Shown here one piece after another: positions 50,804-59,808 of a stretch of 64,000 nt of DNA. Location of the stretch: assembly GCF_029338375.1 (NCBI RefSeq), contig NZ_CP119804.1:1178001-1242000 (forward strand), read 5' to 3'. The position numbers and the translations under genes were made by a program. The stretch comes from Halorussus lipolyticus. Its GTDB lineage: Archaea > Halobacteriota > Halobacteria > Halobacteriales > Haladaptataceae. Within the stretch, counting starts at the first letter, position 1. The number at the start of each line of letters is the position of its first letter. The notes below the pieces were generated by a model. That model did no database searches and had not been told where the DNA came from. It saw only the letters and a list, made by a program, of their open reading frames with translations.

Positions 50804-52647
50804 CAGATTGGCTTGAGGGTGTCCTCGCCCGACTCGTAGCACCGGCCGGACATCAGCGCGGATTCGAGCGCGTCGTCCACGTCGGCGGGAGTCACGTCGT
50901 AGTCGTCCACGACCGCCGCCAGCAGGGTCTCGCGGCCGACGCCGTCGCCCTCGTTCAACTCGCGCATCGTGTCCATCACGGTTTCTTCGAGGTTCGCGGG
51001 CACGTCGCCCTCGCCGGAGTCGGCGTCGGTTTCGCCGGCGTCCCCGGTTTCGGGTTCGGTTTCGGCCTCGGCTTCGTCGGCGGAGGCCGGTTCGGCATCT
51101 CGCAGTTCCTCGGTCTCAGTCTCGTCGCCGGTCGGTTCGGGGGCCGGTTCGGCCGACTCGCCCGCCGCGCCCTCGTCGGGGTCGGGCACGTCGATGTCGG
51201 CGTCGCCGGGGTCGCCGACCTCGGACCCGGACGAGAATTCGAGGCCGTACTCCTCCTCGACCTCCTCGCGCTCGTCTTGGTCGAACTCGTACATCTCGTC
51301 GCCAGCGCCGGCGGTGCCGATGTCCGGGCCGTCGTCCTCAGCGTCGGTCTCCGGGGAGAACGCCTCGTCGGTCGAGGACTCGTCTCCGGTCTCGACGGTC
51401 GGCGGTTCGTCGTCGCCGATTTCGTCCTGTAACTCGGCGGCGTCGTCCGCGTCCTCGACCTTCGTGGTCTCGGTGTCGGTCTCCGCAGGTTCGCCCGCCT
51501 CGGTCTCGACGGTGCTGGTCGGGGCCTCGCCGAGGCCGGTGTCGTCCTCGGCGGTCGTCCCGGTAGTTGTCTCGGTTTCCGGTTGGGTGGCTGTCTCAGC
51601 TTCCGGTTCGGCGGCCGTCTCGCCCGCCGATTCAGCGGCCGTCTCGGTTGCGGGTTCGGGTGCGTCCCCGAGACCGTCGTCCGTCTCCTCGGCAACTTCT
51701 TCAGTGCTTTCGGAAACAGTTTCCGTACTTTTGGAAACAGATTCCGTGTCTTCGGCAATCGATTCCGTTCTTTCGGTCGCCGCTGGCGTCGTTTCCGTGG
51801 CTTCGGTCGCCGGTTCTTCGCTCTCGGTCTCCAACTCCGAGATGTCGCCCGTCTCGCCCGCCTCGCCGTCGCCGATCAGCGAGTAGTCGAGACTGACGGC
51901 CACCTCGTCGCCGCCCTCGCCGGGCGCGAGTTCGAGCGGTCCCACGTCGTCGGCCGAAATCTCGCCCGCGACGACGCGGGCCGAGTCGATGGCGAGGTCC
52001 CAGACCTCCGCGAGGTAGGCTTTGGTCGTGCCGTAGTGGTCCAGCGCCAGCGGGATGCCCGAGGCCAGTCCCGAATCCACGGCGTTGGCCTCCAGCGCCA
52101 CCCGGAGCGCGTCGCCGCGCTCGCCCGAGTCGATGGCGTCGGCGAACGTCGAGACCCGCGAGAGGGTCTGCTCGGCGGTCTGGACCACCCAGCGGTCCCG
52201 CGTCTCGGCGTCCACCTCGTTGATGGACTCGGGTCGAATCGAGGTGAACACCCGGTCGGAGTCCTCGGGTTGGAAAGTCCTCGCTTTGCCCGTCACCGCG
52301 ACGAACGCGGGCGGGTTGGCGTTTTCGAGGAAGGCCATCTCGTCGGGTTGGTACTGGCCCGCGTAGAGGACGAACGCGCCGGTCGGGTCTACGACTCTGC
52401 CCCGAAGCACGTCGTCGCTGACCTGTTCGACTTCGGTCAGGACCCCGACCACGAACAGGCGATTGATTCGCGCGCCGGTCGGCGTAATCACGTAGTTGGG
52501 GGCGCGCTCCTCGTCGCTCTCGGAGTAGTCGAAGTTGGCGTCGTCGTACTCGCCAGCGAAGACGCGCCACGCGACTTCGCGTCTGCCCGCGCCGCCTTGG
52601 TCGGACCCGGAGTCGCCGTCACTCGCGCCGTTTCCGTTGGCACTCAT
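50803..52647 (-). CDS. rpap1: RPA-associated protein RPAP1
   Basis: 614 residues; start and stop both overlap neighbours by four bases or less. The N-terminal domain (RREVAWRVFAGEYDDANF; PNYVITPTGARINRLFVVGVLTEVEQ; PTGAFVLYAGQYQPDEMAFLE) is the OB-like RPA-associated fold. Residues about 270-545 are a very acidic Glu/Thr/Ser/Ala-rich low-complexity stretch. The C-terminal 60 residues form a winged helix (TVMDTMRELNEGDGVGRETLLAAVV). In Haloferax the protein forms a specific complex with RPA1. The linker is unusually long and repetitive. Confidence 0.93.
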   Translation of the reverse strand: MSANGNGASDGDSGSDQGGAGRREVAWRVFAGEYDDANFDYSESDEERAPNYVITPTGARINRLFVVGVLTEVEQVSDDVLRGRVVDPTGAFVLYAGQYQPDEMAFLENANPPAFVAVTGKARTFQPEDSDRVFTSIRPESINEVDAETRDRWVVQTAEQTLSRVSTFADAIDSGERGDALRVALEANAVDSGLASGIPLALDHYGTTKAYLAEVWDLAIDSARVVAGEISADDVGPLELAPGEGGDEVAVSLDYSLIGDGEAGETGDISELETESEEPATEATETTPAATERTESIAEDTESVSKSTETVSESTEEVAEETDDGLGDAPEPATETAAESAGETAAEPEAETATQPETETTTGTTAEDDTGLGEAPTSTVETEAGEPAETDTETTKVEDADDAAELQDEIGDDEPPTVETGDESSTDEAFSPETDAEDDGPDIGTAGAGDEMYEFDQDEREEVEEEYGLEFSSGSEVGDPGDADIDVPDPDEGAAGESAEPAPEPTGDETETEELRDAEPASADEAEAETEPETGDAGETDADSGEGDVPANLEETVMDTMRELNEGDGVGRETLLAAVVDDYDVTPADVDDALESALMSGRCYESGEDTLKPI

Positions 52648-53915
52648 TCTGCCACCTCCGCGAGGAGGGCCTCGGCACGCTCGGCCGGCGAATCGTCGGA
52701 CACCGCGAACTCCGTGACTTCGAGGTTCGCGCCGTAGTCGTCAACCGAGAGGTTGCCCCGGACGCGGTACTCGTGGCCCACGATTCGCTCTCGAATCGCG
52801 TCGGCGACGACTTCCTTGTCCATGGCCTCGCGGGCCTGTTCCTTGGCGTCCGCGACGCCGCCGCCGTAGACCTCGGCGGTGCGCTCGTCGTCCAGCACCG
52901 CGGTCACGGTGCCGGTGCCGTCGTCGAGGATGGCCTTCACGCGCAGGTCGTCTTGGCCGTCAACGTCGCCGTGGCTTCGACACTGGCCGTTCTGGATGAC
53001 CCGGCCGCACTCGGGGCACCGCTCGATGAGGCCCGACCCGTCGCGGACCGCCACGACGTTGCCGACGATTTCCACGTCGTAGGCCCCGCCGGTGCCGACC
53101 GCCTCGCTGACGGTCATCCGGGTGCCGGTGTCGCTGACTGCCAGTTCGCGGTCGAGGGGCGCAACCGACGTGAACTCCGAGAGGTTGACCGACGGGACCC
53201 CGCGGAACTCCCGGACGTACACGTCTTCGAGGCGCATCGTCGCGCCCTCTGCGACCTCGGGCCGGGCCTCCCAGTCGGTGAACGGGAGGCGGGCCGACTC
53301 GTCGGCGAGGACGCCACTCTTGATTTCGGTCTCGCCGTCTCTGCCGTCGATGGTCTTCTGCTCGACTTCGACCACCTCGACTTCGAGGGTGATGCCCCTG
53401 TCGCCGGGTTCGAGGTCCGCGAGGTCCGCGTCCCCGCCGACCGGGTAGGGCACGTCGATGTCGTCCTCGAAGGCGACGTTGGTACTCTCGCCGAGGTTCA
53501 ACTCGGGGTCGCCTTCCCACTCGCGGACGCCGGCGTTGCCCGCCGTGATGGTGTCGCCCGCCGAGAGGCCGAAGTCCTCCCACGCGGTGTAGGAGATTTT
53601 CCCGGACTCGTCGGCGAGTTCGCCCTCGTGGATGACCTGCTCGTTGCCCTGATACCGAATCGAGCGCGTGCCCACCGTCAGCACCTTGCCGGTGACGGTG
53701 ACACTGCTGTCGTCGGTCGATACGTCGGCGATGTCCACCTTCGAGGGGCCGTCGGAACTCCCGCCGCCATCGCCGTACTTTCGCCGGAGGCTCTGTTTGG
53801 CCTCCTCGACCGGCACGCTGTACTCTACTAAGTTTTCGAGGTCCGCCTTGACCTCCTCCTTGTCTACGCCGAGGTCGGAGGCTAGCTCCTCGGCATGGTC
53901 GTCCAAACTCATCAC
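52644..53915 (-). CDS. rpa1: Replication protein A, RPA1-type single-stranded DNA-binding protein
   Basis: 423 residues from ATG 53915 (or ATG 53912). Three OB folds in order begin near SSVTVTGKVLTVGTRSIRYQGNE, LEVEVVEVEQKTIDGRDGE and VEIVGNVVAVRDGSGLIERC. The zinc-finger segment CPECGRVIQNGQCRSHG sits before the last fold's core. This is close to the 427-residue Haloferax RPA1. It coats single-stranded DNA in replication and repair. First gene of the overlapping rpa1-rpap1-rpe operon. Confidence 0.96.
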   Translation of the reverse strand: MMSLDDHAEELASDLGVDKEEVKADLENLVEYSVPVEEAKQSLRRKYGDGGGSSDGPSKVDIADVSTDDSSVTVTGKVLTVGTRSIRYQGNEQVIHEGELADESGKISYTAWEDFGLSAGDTITAGNAGVREWEGDPELNLGESTNVAFEDDIDVPYPVGGDADLADLEPGDRGITLEVEVVEVEQKTIDGRDGETEIKSGVLADESARLPFTDWEARPEVAEGATMRLEDVYVREFRGVPSVNLSEFTSVAPLDRELAVSDTGTRMTVSEAVGTGGAYDVEIVGNVVAVRDGSGLIERCPECGRVIQNGQCRSHGDVDGQDDLRVKAILDDGTGTVTAVLDDERTAEVYGGGVADAKEQAREAMDKEVVADAIRERIVGHEYRVRGNLSVDDYGANLEVTEFAVSDDSPAERAEALLAEVAE

Positions 53916-53971
53916 TCGAAGTTGGCCCGGATGGATTAAAAGTGTTCGTCACGGGGCCGAACCGTTGGGCG

Positions 53972-54871
53972 TTACCGGCGCGCGGCGGCGTCCGGCAATG
54001 CGTCCTCGCGGACCGCCGTGAGGATGTAGATGTCCTGCTCGGGCATCCCCGGCCTCTCGGCGACGACGCCGTACCCTCGTTCCGCGAGCAGTCGCTGGAC
54101 CTCGTTGGTCGGCGCGTCCAAGTTACCGTGCGTCTCGACGATGATGACTCGCGGGTCGCTCTGGAGGTTCCGCAACACGGCCGTCTCGGCCCCCTCGCAG
54201 TCCATCTCCAGCACGTCGCACTCGGGGAGGGTTTCGGCCGAAATCGCCTCCGCCTCGCCCGTGACGCCGAAGACGTTCCGGTCCTCCTCAACTATCGCGT
54301 GGTTGACCGTCACGTCGTCCGCGACGTCGTTCACCTCGAGCGTCCGGTCGATGTTCGACAACTGTCGCTGGGCCGCCTCGTAGACGGTGACGTGGCCGTC
54401 GCCGTCCGCGACCGACTCGGCCGCGACAGTCGCCGAAACCCCCGCTCCGCCACCGAGAATCAGCACGTTGTCGTCGGGTTCGACGTGCGCCCGGAGCGCC
54501 GCGACGATTGGTTCCTCGTACTCGGGCTTGTCCTCCCACTTTTGGATGGTCGCCGCCGGCACGAACGAGTCCAAGACACGGCGCTCGTCCACCTTGACGC
54601 CGTTGTACTCGACGTACTCGCCGGACCGGGGGACGAACGGTCGCAGGAGTTCCTCGTACCCGAACTGGACGCCCATCTTCGCCGTCCCGACCACTCCCTC
54701 GTTCCGGAGACAGTCGGCCACGCCGTCGATAATCTGTCTCGAATTCAGCGACAGCGTTTTGCTTGCGCCCCACGCCGATTCGGCCGCGATACCGAGTGCA
54801 AACCCGATAACAGCGAGAATACCCGTTTTGAGCGTTTCCAACCGTGTTCCGTTTGATTCGTCTCGTAACAT
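53972..54871 (-). CDS. FkbM-family methyltransferase
   Basis: 299 residues. An N-terminal hydrophobic segment (TGILAVIGFALGIAAESAW) anchors it. The SAM-binding motif is DNVLILGGGAGVSATVAAES, VYEAAQRQLSNIDR is the second loop, and EMDCEGAETAVLRNL the FkbM acidic-motif region. FkbM enzymes O-methylate sugars or natural products. Possible targets are surface glycans or lipids; no glycosyltransferase is adjacent. Monocistronic. Confidence 0.9.
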   Translation of the reverse strand: MLRDESNGTRLETLKTGILAVIGFALGIAAESAWGASKTLSLNSRQIIDGVADCLRNEGVVGTAKMGVQFGYEELLRPFVPRSGEYVEYNGVKVDERRVLDSFVPAATIQKWEDKPEYEEPIVAALRAHVEPDDNVLILGGGAGVSATVAAESVADGDGHVTVYEAAQRQLSNIDRTLEVNDVADDVTVNHAIVEEDRNVFGVTGEAEAISAETLPECDVLEMDCEGAETAVLRNLQSDPRVIIVETHGNLDAPTNEVQRLLAERGYGVVAERPGMPEQDIYILTAVREDALPDAAARR

Positions 54872-55068
54872 ATCTCTCGGCTTTCTGCCGCCGTCCGGCA
54901 GATACGCGAACTCAGGGGAGCGGTCTCCTTTGTTATGGGCAAAGAATCGAAACGGTAACGAGGACCATACGGAACTCCCGCGGACGCGCTCGTCAGAGAC
55001 GGTCCGTTACTCCGGTCGGCGAAACCCGCGAGACGGGACAAGACGCCGTTACGTGCCGGACCCGCCGG

Positions 55069-56412
55069 TCAACGAAGCCGAACCGGCCAGTGGAACGAGA
55101 CCGAAATCGAGGAGTTCCGGTACTCGACCACGGCCCACGCGAGCAGAGTCAACGCCAGCACCAGCGCGACCAGCGCGTCGGCGAAGGTCATCCAGAGCGG
55201 GAGGACGAACGCGATGCTGTTGGTGACCTTCCGGGGCGTGAACCCGGCGACAGAGGTGGTGACGTTCTGGTCGTCGGTCTCCTCGGTCCCCCGAGATTGC
55301 AGGCCCGCCTTCGCCGCGCTCGGGCCGCCGGCGCTCTCGTCGCCGGTGCCGAGGCGTTCGGCCTCGTAGGGCGCGTAGAAGTCGATGCTCCAGACGACTG
55401 CGCCGGACTCGTTGACCTCCAGCACCCGGTGGCTGTTGGTGTCCGAGACGAGCGTGTTGCCGTTGGGCAGGCGGTCGGCGTCGCGGGGCCACTTCATCTC
55501 GTCGTCGGACCAGACCCACGACTGGACCCACTCGCCGCGCCCGTCCTCGCCCTCCTCGCGCTGGTACTCCACGATGCGGTCGTTGAGCGAGTCGGCGACC
55601 AGCACCGCGGGTCCGCCCTCGGAGTCGTTGATGTAGTCGGGGTTGTGCTGTTCGTAGAGGACGCTGTAGTCGTCTTCGCTCCCGAGCGTCCAGTTCTCTT
55701 GGATGCCAGTTTCGGGGTCCACGAAGACCACCGAGTCCTGATTCCGGAGGCTCAGCATGATTCGCCCGTCGTCCAGACGCTCCACGTCGTTGAGATGCGC
55801 CCAGTCCTCTGGGTAGGGACCGCCGCCCGAGAGGGGGTAGGCCTGCTTGGTGGACCACTCCCACGTTGTCATCCCCGTGGTGGTGTTGACGACGTAGGCC
55901 TCGTCGGTGTTGATGGCCCCCACGAGGAGCCTGTTCTTACCGATTCGGTCCACGTCGTGCCAGTTCGCGCCGCGGTCCTGCGGGATGATTCTGTCGTAGA
56001 TTCGGGTAACCTCGCCGGTCGTGAGGTTGACGCGCTCGACTGCCGAGACGGTACACTTGCCGTTGCAGTCGTCGCCGTCGTAGTTGCGTTCGGCGACGTA
56101 CTCGACGGTCATTCGGGTACCCTTCACGGAGTCCACGTCGAAGTAGCCGTGGAAGGTGTCGTTGTGATAGATGACCTCGCCGCCGGGGCCGAACGCGACC
56201 AACGCGGCCGACTCGCCTTTCATCCCGTGGCCGGCGACGACAGTGACGTTCTCGCGGGGCGGGACCACCGAAGCGCGCTGGTCGGCCCCCAAGTCGCTCT
56301 GGCGCTCGTAGGTCGTCACCGCGGCGTCGGCGGGCGACGAGAGATAGCTGTAGCCCAGCGTGCTGGCGCAGACGAGGACGACGACGGCGAAGATAACCCG
56401 GTAACGGCGCAC
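55069..56412 (-). CDS. Arylsulfotransferase (ASST)-like membrane-anchored beta-propeller
   Basis: 447 residues. A membrane anchor at each end (RVIFAVVVLVCASTLGYSYL; SIAFVLPLWMTFADALVALVLALTLLAWAVVEY) encloses a beta-propeller with repeating W-H-D-V and P-R-D-A motifs (ANWHDVDRIGKNRLLVGAIN, HLNDVERLDDGRIMLSLRNQD, PRDADRLPNGNTLVSDTNSHRVLEV). Bacterial ASST transfers sulfate between phenols using a catalytic His. Whether this protein is catalytic is uncertain; a sensor or scaffold role is possible. It is divergent from arfC across a 70-base spacer. Confidence 0.87.
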   Translation of the reverse strand: MRRYRVIFAVVVLVCASTLGYSYLSSPADAAVTTYERQSDLGADQRASVVPPRENVTVVAGHGMKGESAALVAFGPGGEVIYHNDTFHGYFDVDSVKGTRMTVEYVAERNYDGDDCNGKCTVSAVERVNLTTGEVTRIYDRIIPQDRGANWHDVDRIGKNRLLVGAINTDEAYVVNTTTGMTTWEWSTKQAYPLSGGGPYPEDWAHLNDVERLDDGRIMLSLRNQDSVVFVDPETGIQENWTLGSEDDYSVLYEQHNPDYINDSEGGPAVLVADSLNDRIVEYQREEGEDGRGEWVQSWVWSDDEMKWPRDADRLPNGNTLVSDTNSHRVLEVNESGAVVWSIDFYAPYEAERLGTGDESAGGPSAAKAGLQSRGTEETDDQNVTTSVAGFTPRKVTNSIAFVLPLWMTFADALVALVLALTLLAWAVVEYRNSSISVSFHWPVRLR

Positions 56413-56482
56413 ACCCTAACGTCCATCTTGGACGACATAAATCGACCGAAAGCGGTTTTCCCGGCCGACGAGTAGCAGGGGT

Positions 56483-57145
56483 ATGCGCGTGGTCGTCAAC
56501 ACAGCGATGAGTGCCGACGGCAAACTCTCCTCGCGTCAGCGCGAGCAGATAGCCATCAGCGGCCCGGACGATTTCGACCGGGTAGACGGCCTCCGGGCCG
56601 GGAGCGACGCCGTGATGGTCGGCATCGGCACGGTACTGGCGGACGACCCGCATCTGACGCTGGACGACCCCGAGCGCCAGTCGGCCCGCCGGGACCGCGG
56701 TGAGTCGGCCCACCCCATTCGGGTCGTGGCCGACTCGAAGGCCCGGACGCCCACCGACGCCCGGATTCTGGACGATTCGGCGACGACGTACCTCCTCGTG
56801 TCCGAGTCCGCGCCGACAGAGCGAATCGAGGAGTTGACCGGGACCGGCGCGCGACTCATCACCGCGGGCGACGAGCGAGTCGAGTTGGACGCGGCGCTCT
56901 CGGCGCTCGACTCCGAGGGCATCGACCAACTCATGGTCGAGGGAGGAGGCGAACTCATCTTCTCGCTGTTCGAGGACGAACTGGTTGACGAACTCCGGGT
57001 GTTCGTCGGGTCGAAGGTCATCGGCGGCCGGGACGCTCCGACGCTGGCCGACGGCGAGGGGTTCGTCGCAGAGTTCCCCGAACTAGCACTGGACGACGTG
57101 GAACGAATCGACGACGGGGTCCTGCTTCGGTACGCGGTGGGCTAA
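56483..57145 (+). CDS. arfC: 2,5-diamino-6-(ribosylamino)pyrimidinone 5'-phosphate reductase
   Basis: 220 residues of the RibD C-terminal (dihydrofolate-reductase-like) family. VVVNTAMSADGKLSSRQREQIAIS is the NADPH/substrate entry. AVMVGIGTVLADDPHLTL, RVVADSKARTP, IDQLMVEGGGELIFSLFEDELVDELRVFVGSKVIGGRDAPTL and LLRYAVG complete it. In archaea this reductase acts in riboflavin and F420 deazaflavin precursor synthesis. The stop abuts that of the small convergent gene at 57146. Confidence 0.95.
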   Translation: MRVVVNTAMSADGKLSSRQREQIAISGPDDFDRVDGLRAGSDAVMVGIGTVLADDPHLTLDDPERQSARRDRGESAHPIRVVADSKARTPTDARILDDSATTYLLVSESAPTERIEELTGTGARLITAGDERVELDAALSALDSEGIDQLMVEGGGELIFSLFEDELVDELRVFVGSKVIGGRDAPTLADGEGFVAEFPELALDDVERIDDGVLLRYAVG

Positions 57146-57298
57146 CTACCCCTCGACGTGTTCGATGGTCAGCGTGTGACCGGTCCGCTGGCCGTGGTCG
57201 ATGAGGACCTCCGCGGGTTTGGCGTCGTCGTTGTTGACGAGTTTCTCGAACGAACAGTCACGACAACGCACCCGGATTTTGGTCTCATCGTCGGACAT
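57146..57298 (-). CDS. Small haloarchaeal CxxC protein
   Basis: 50 residues (MSDDETKIRVRCRDCSFEK...). One CxxC pair (CRDC), a helical middle (NNDDAKPAEVLIDHGQRTGH) and an HxxxIEHVEG end suggest a single zinc knuckle with His ligands. It starts at the only ATG that keeps the CxxC. Its stop codon touches the arfC stop. Function unknown. Confidence 0.72.
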   Translation of the reverse strand: MSDDETKIRVRCRDCSFEKLVNNDDAKPAEVLIDHGQRTGHTLTIEHVEG

Positions 57299-57513
57299 TT
57301 CGGTCGCTCGTACCCTCGTTCGAAACCACTTGGTGAGTTATTGTTGCCTGCCATAGTAGGCCATTTTTAAACAGGAGTGAAACATAAACTCAGCTATCGG
57401 TCTGCAGTCTGGAAATCGAAAGCCGAACGTAATCGCGGAAAAAGCGGCAAAAATCGGAGTTTCGTCGTATTCCGGAATCTATCGGCGTCCGACAGGATGC
57501 TGTCCGGCGGTAG

Positions 57514-57813
57514 TTAGTGCGAGTGACCGGTCATCTCGCCGAACGTCTGTCCGAATCGCTCCTCGAATAGGTCCATCGTCTCGGCTTCGAGGTCCTGAAC
57601 GTGCTGGTCCGGTTCCTCCGGCGCGTGGTGGACGAGGGCGTGGGCCTGCTGTGCGAACGACAGCATCGTCAGGTCGCCCAGTACTTCGGTGTCGGTCTCG
57701 CTCTCGTCCTCGCGGAGGAGGTCCACGACCCCTTTCGGGAGCGTGAGGTCTTCGGTGTCTCCGTCGGGCGATTCGATGGTGTACGTCACCGTCTCAACTT
57801 CGTTGTCGGCCAT
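57514..57813 (-). CDS. Conserved small haloarchaeal protein
   Basis: 99 residues from ATG 57813 (MADNEVETVTYTIESPDGDTEDL). Strongly acidic; the C-terminal His/Gly pattern (EMTGHSH) could bind metal. The middle (LTMLSFAQQAHALVHHAPEEPDQHVQDLEAETMDLFEERF) is helical. I recognise no named domain. Monocistronic, with a 215-base AT-rich gap downstream. Confidence 0.72.
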   Translation of the reverse strand: MADNEVETVTYTIESPDGDTEDLTLPKGVVDLLREDESETDTEVLGDLTMLSFAQQAHALVHHAPEEPDQHVQDLEAETMDLFEERFGQTFGEMTGHSH

Positions 57814-57994
57814 ACCCGTCTTTCCTCGGGCGGACGTAAAGAAGTGCGGGTACCGGTCCGAGCAGTCCGGTCGGACGTGACTCGATTCGGGTCCCGCGTC
57901 CTCGAGCGACTGACCCATCGGCGGGCATTTGCGCTCGAAATATCGGCGAGGACGACGAGTTTCGGCCTCGTACCCGACCGTCCTCGGTAGGCCG

Positions 57995-58693
57995 TCACCC
58001 GCCCTGCGTCTCGGTGGCGTTCACGATGACTTCCTGCGTCGTGGTGGTCTCGTTAGCCGTCGTGGTCACGTCCGGGGGCGTCGTGGTCGTCGTTTCTCCG
58101 GCGGTGGTCGTCTCGGTTGTCGTCGTTCCGGACGTAGTGGTCGTTTCACCAGCAGTGGTCGTTTCACCAGCAGTGGTCGTTTCGGCCGGAGTGGTCGTTT
58201 CCCCGGCAGTGGTGGTCTCGGTCGTCGTCGTTTCGGTCGTGGTCTCGGTGGTTGTCGTCTCAGTCGTCGTTTCTTCTGCTGGGGTCGCAGTCTCCTCGTC
58301 TGTGGTCTCGGTCGTCTCCCCGCCAGCACCCTCCCTCGCCCGTCCTGCTCCTCGCCGAATCGGCGCTTCGAGCAGGCCGAGTCCGTTGTCGAAGAAGACG
58401 GCGTCGGTGGTGAACGAGTAGGTCTGTCCGTCTTGGAGCAACCCCTCCCGCAGGAAGACGAGTTCGTAGTTGCCCGGCCCGCAGTCCTGATAGTGGACGA
58501 GGTAGCCGTTCCAGTCGGTCGGGTCCACGACCGCACCATCGCCCGAATCCGGACTGGCCGGGTCCACGTAGCCGAGAATCTGGTTGACCGTCGGCTGTTG
58601 GACACGGCTCACGGACTGGAACGCGATTCCGGGTTTGTAGCTATCCACGAACACCAGACCGGTGTTCGGTTCCTGTGCGTTCTCTTGCATCAT
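57995..58693 (-). CDS. Signal-less duplicate of the neighbour, with long ETTT stalk
   Basis: 232 residues. The first 115 residues (MMQENAQEPNTGLVFVDSYKPGI...GNYELVFLREGLLQDGQTYSFTTDAVFFDNGLGLLEAPI) align closely with the protein at 58770-59297. That one has a Tat signal; this copy starts just after the signal-cleavage position. No signal peptide can be found upstream in any frame. The C-terminal 110 residues are ETTT/AGETTT repeats. Either the protein is cytoplasmic, or the gene lost its 5' end and is decaying. Confidence 0.7.
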   Translation of the reverse strand: MMQENAQEPNTGLVFVDSYKPGIAFQSVSRVQQPTVNQILGYVDPASPDSGDGAVVDPTDWNGYLVHYQDCGPGNYELVFLREGLLQDGQTYSFTTDAVFFDNGLGLLEAPIRRGAGRAREGAGGETTETTDEETATPAEETTTETTTTETTTETTTTETTTAGETTTPAETTTAGETTTAGETTTTSGTTTTETTTAGETTTTTPPDVTTTANETTTTQEVIVNATETQGG

Positions 58694-58769
58694 GTCCTCC
58701 GTGGCGCTCGCGCGCTGAATTCGTCTAGGCTATGCGAGCCTCCATGTATCGTGACGCGGTGATGGAACA

Positions 58770-59297
58770 TCACCCGCTGTCGCCACCGCCGCCATTGTCG
58801 CCGCCGTCGCCGCCACCGCCACCATTGTCGCCGGATTCGATAGTCGCTTCGAGCAGTCCGAGTCGGTTGCTGAAGAAGACGGCGTTGGTGGTGAACGAGT
58901 AGGTCTGGTCCTGCTGAAGCAGTCCCTCTCGCAGGAAGATGACATCGTAGTTGCCCGGCCCACAGTCCTGATAGTGAATCATATAGCCGTTCCAGTCGTC
59001 CGGGTCCACGACAGCACCCGGCGACGCGTCCGCGTCGTTCGGATTGGCCGGGTCCACGTAGCCGAGAATCTGCTCGACTGTCGGTTGCTGGAGGCGGCTC
59101 ACCGGACTGAAACTAACGCCCGGTTTGTAGTCGTTGACGAATACCAAGGCTGTGTTCGGTTCCTGCGCGTTTTCCTGCCCGATGACGCTCCCGCTCCCGG
59201 CGAGTCCGAGCGCGACTGCACTCGACGCCAGCACGCCCTTCTTCATGAACGACCGTCGCGTGTCGTCGGTCTCGTCTGCTTGGTTTTCCCGTGTCAT
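58770..59297 (-). CDS. Tat-exported paralogue with Gly-rich tail
   Basis: 175 residues from ATG 59297 (MTRENQADETDDTRRSFMKK). The signal DTRRSFMKKGVLASSAVALGLAGSG is twin-arginine type. The mature part (QENAQEPNTALVFVNDYKPGVSFSPVSRLQQPTVEQILGYVDP) equals the neighbour's core. YMIHYQDCGPGNYDVIFLREGLL has a single Cys. The tail is Gly/Asp-rich instead of ETTT-rich. Probably surface-bound; function unknown. Upstream 59342-59352 holds a TTTATAAAAAA-like box on the opposite strand. Confidence 0.85.
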   Translation of the reverse strand: MTRENQADETDDTRRSFMKKGVLASSAVALGLAGSGSVIGQENAQEPNTALVFVNDYKPGVSFSPVSRLQQPTVEQILGYVDPANPNDADASPGAVVDPDDWNGYMIHYQDCGPGNYDVIFLREGLLQQDQTYSFTTNAVFFSNRLGLLEATIESGDNGGGGGDGGDNGGGGDSG

Positions 59298-59808
59298 AGT
59301 TTCTCTCCCCCTTCTCGGGGCGTCCATAACGTGTGACTGACTACTTTATAAAAAAGGACGACTGTTCTAAGAGAAATGCATTATTTCTATAGTTCAAGAA
59401 GTAGTATTATCTATTAATCTCTTGTAATATCTGTTGCTATCTCCCTATTCAGGAGTTCCACTAAGTCAATCCGAGATAGTGTCGTCGTCAGCAAGCCGTT
59501 CCGCGTCCCAGTCGTCCGTTTCGCGTCTGCCGAGGAGGAACGCGCCGAACCGCGACCGTTGATTCTGAAATCCGTCGGCGGCGTCGTCCGTGCTATTCGG
59601 TCGGTAACCCGCGAGGCCGTCGCCGACACTAACGGTTGAAATACTATAATTTGTGTTTCTATGCTTCTGGTGGGGATTTTCGACTCAACCGAGCAATTAC
59701 CTCTAGTTATACGGCGTTAGCACGAGGATAACTCCGTGAACGGTCGGGAGTCACTATCCCTCGGTGGAAAGTGTAACCCGACATGCGCGACGTTGGGGGG
59801 AGAACGAA
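59298..59808. promoter_or_regulatory. Gene-free divergent region with AT-rich island
   Basis: 511 bases between divergent genes. Bases 59340-59450 and 59635-59710 are AT-rich, including ACTTTATAAAAAAGG at 59345-59359. A minus-strand frame (59414-59629) has no haloarchaeal protein character. A G-rich Shine-Dalgarno-like tract (59795-59802) precedes the GTG at 59809 by six bases. Confidence 0.5.

Noticed and set aside
57995..58350. CRISPR-like or satellite repeats on the plus strand
   Set aside because: They are codon-level repeats of the Thr/Glu stalk, kept in frame and without spacers.
59414..59629. 71-codon minus-strand frame in the AT-rich gap
   Set aside because: Ser/Arg/Thr-rich without acidic bias and with no recognisable fold; probably chance.
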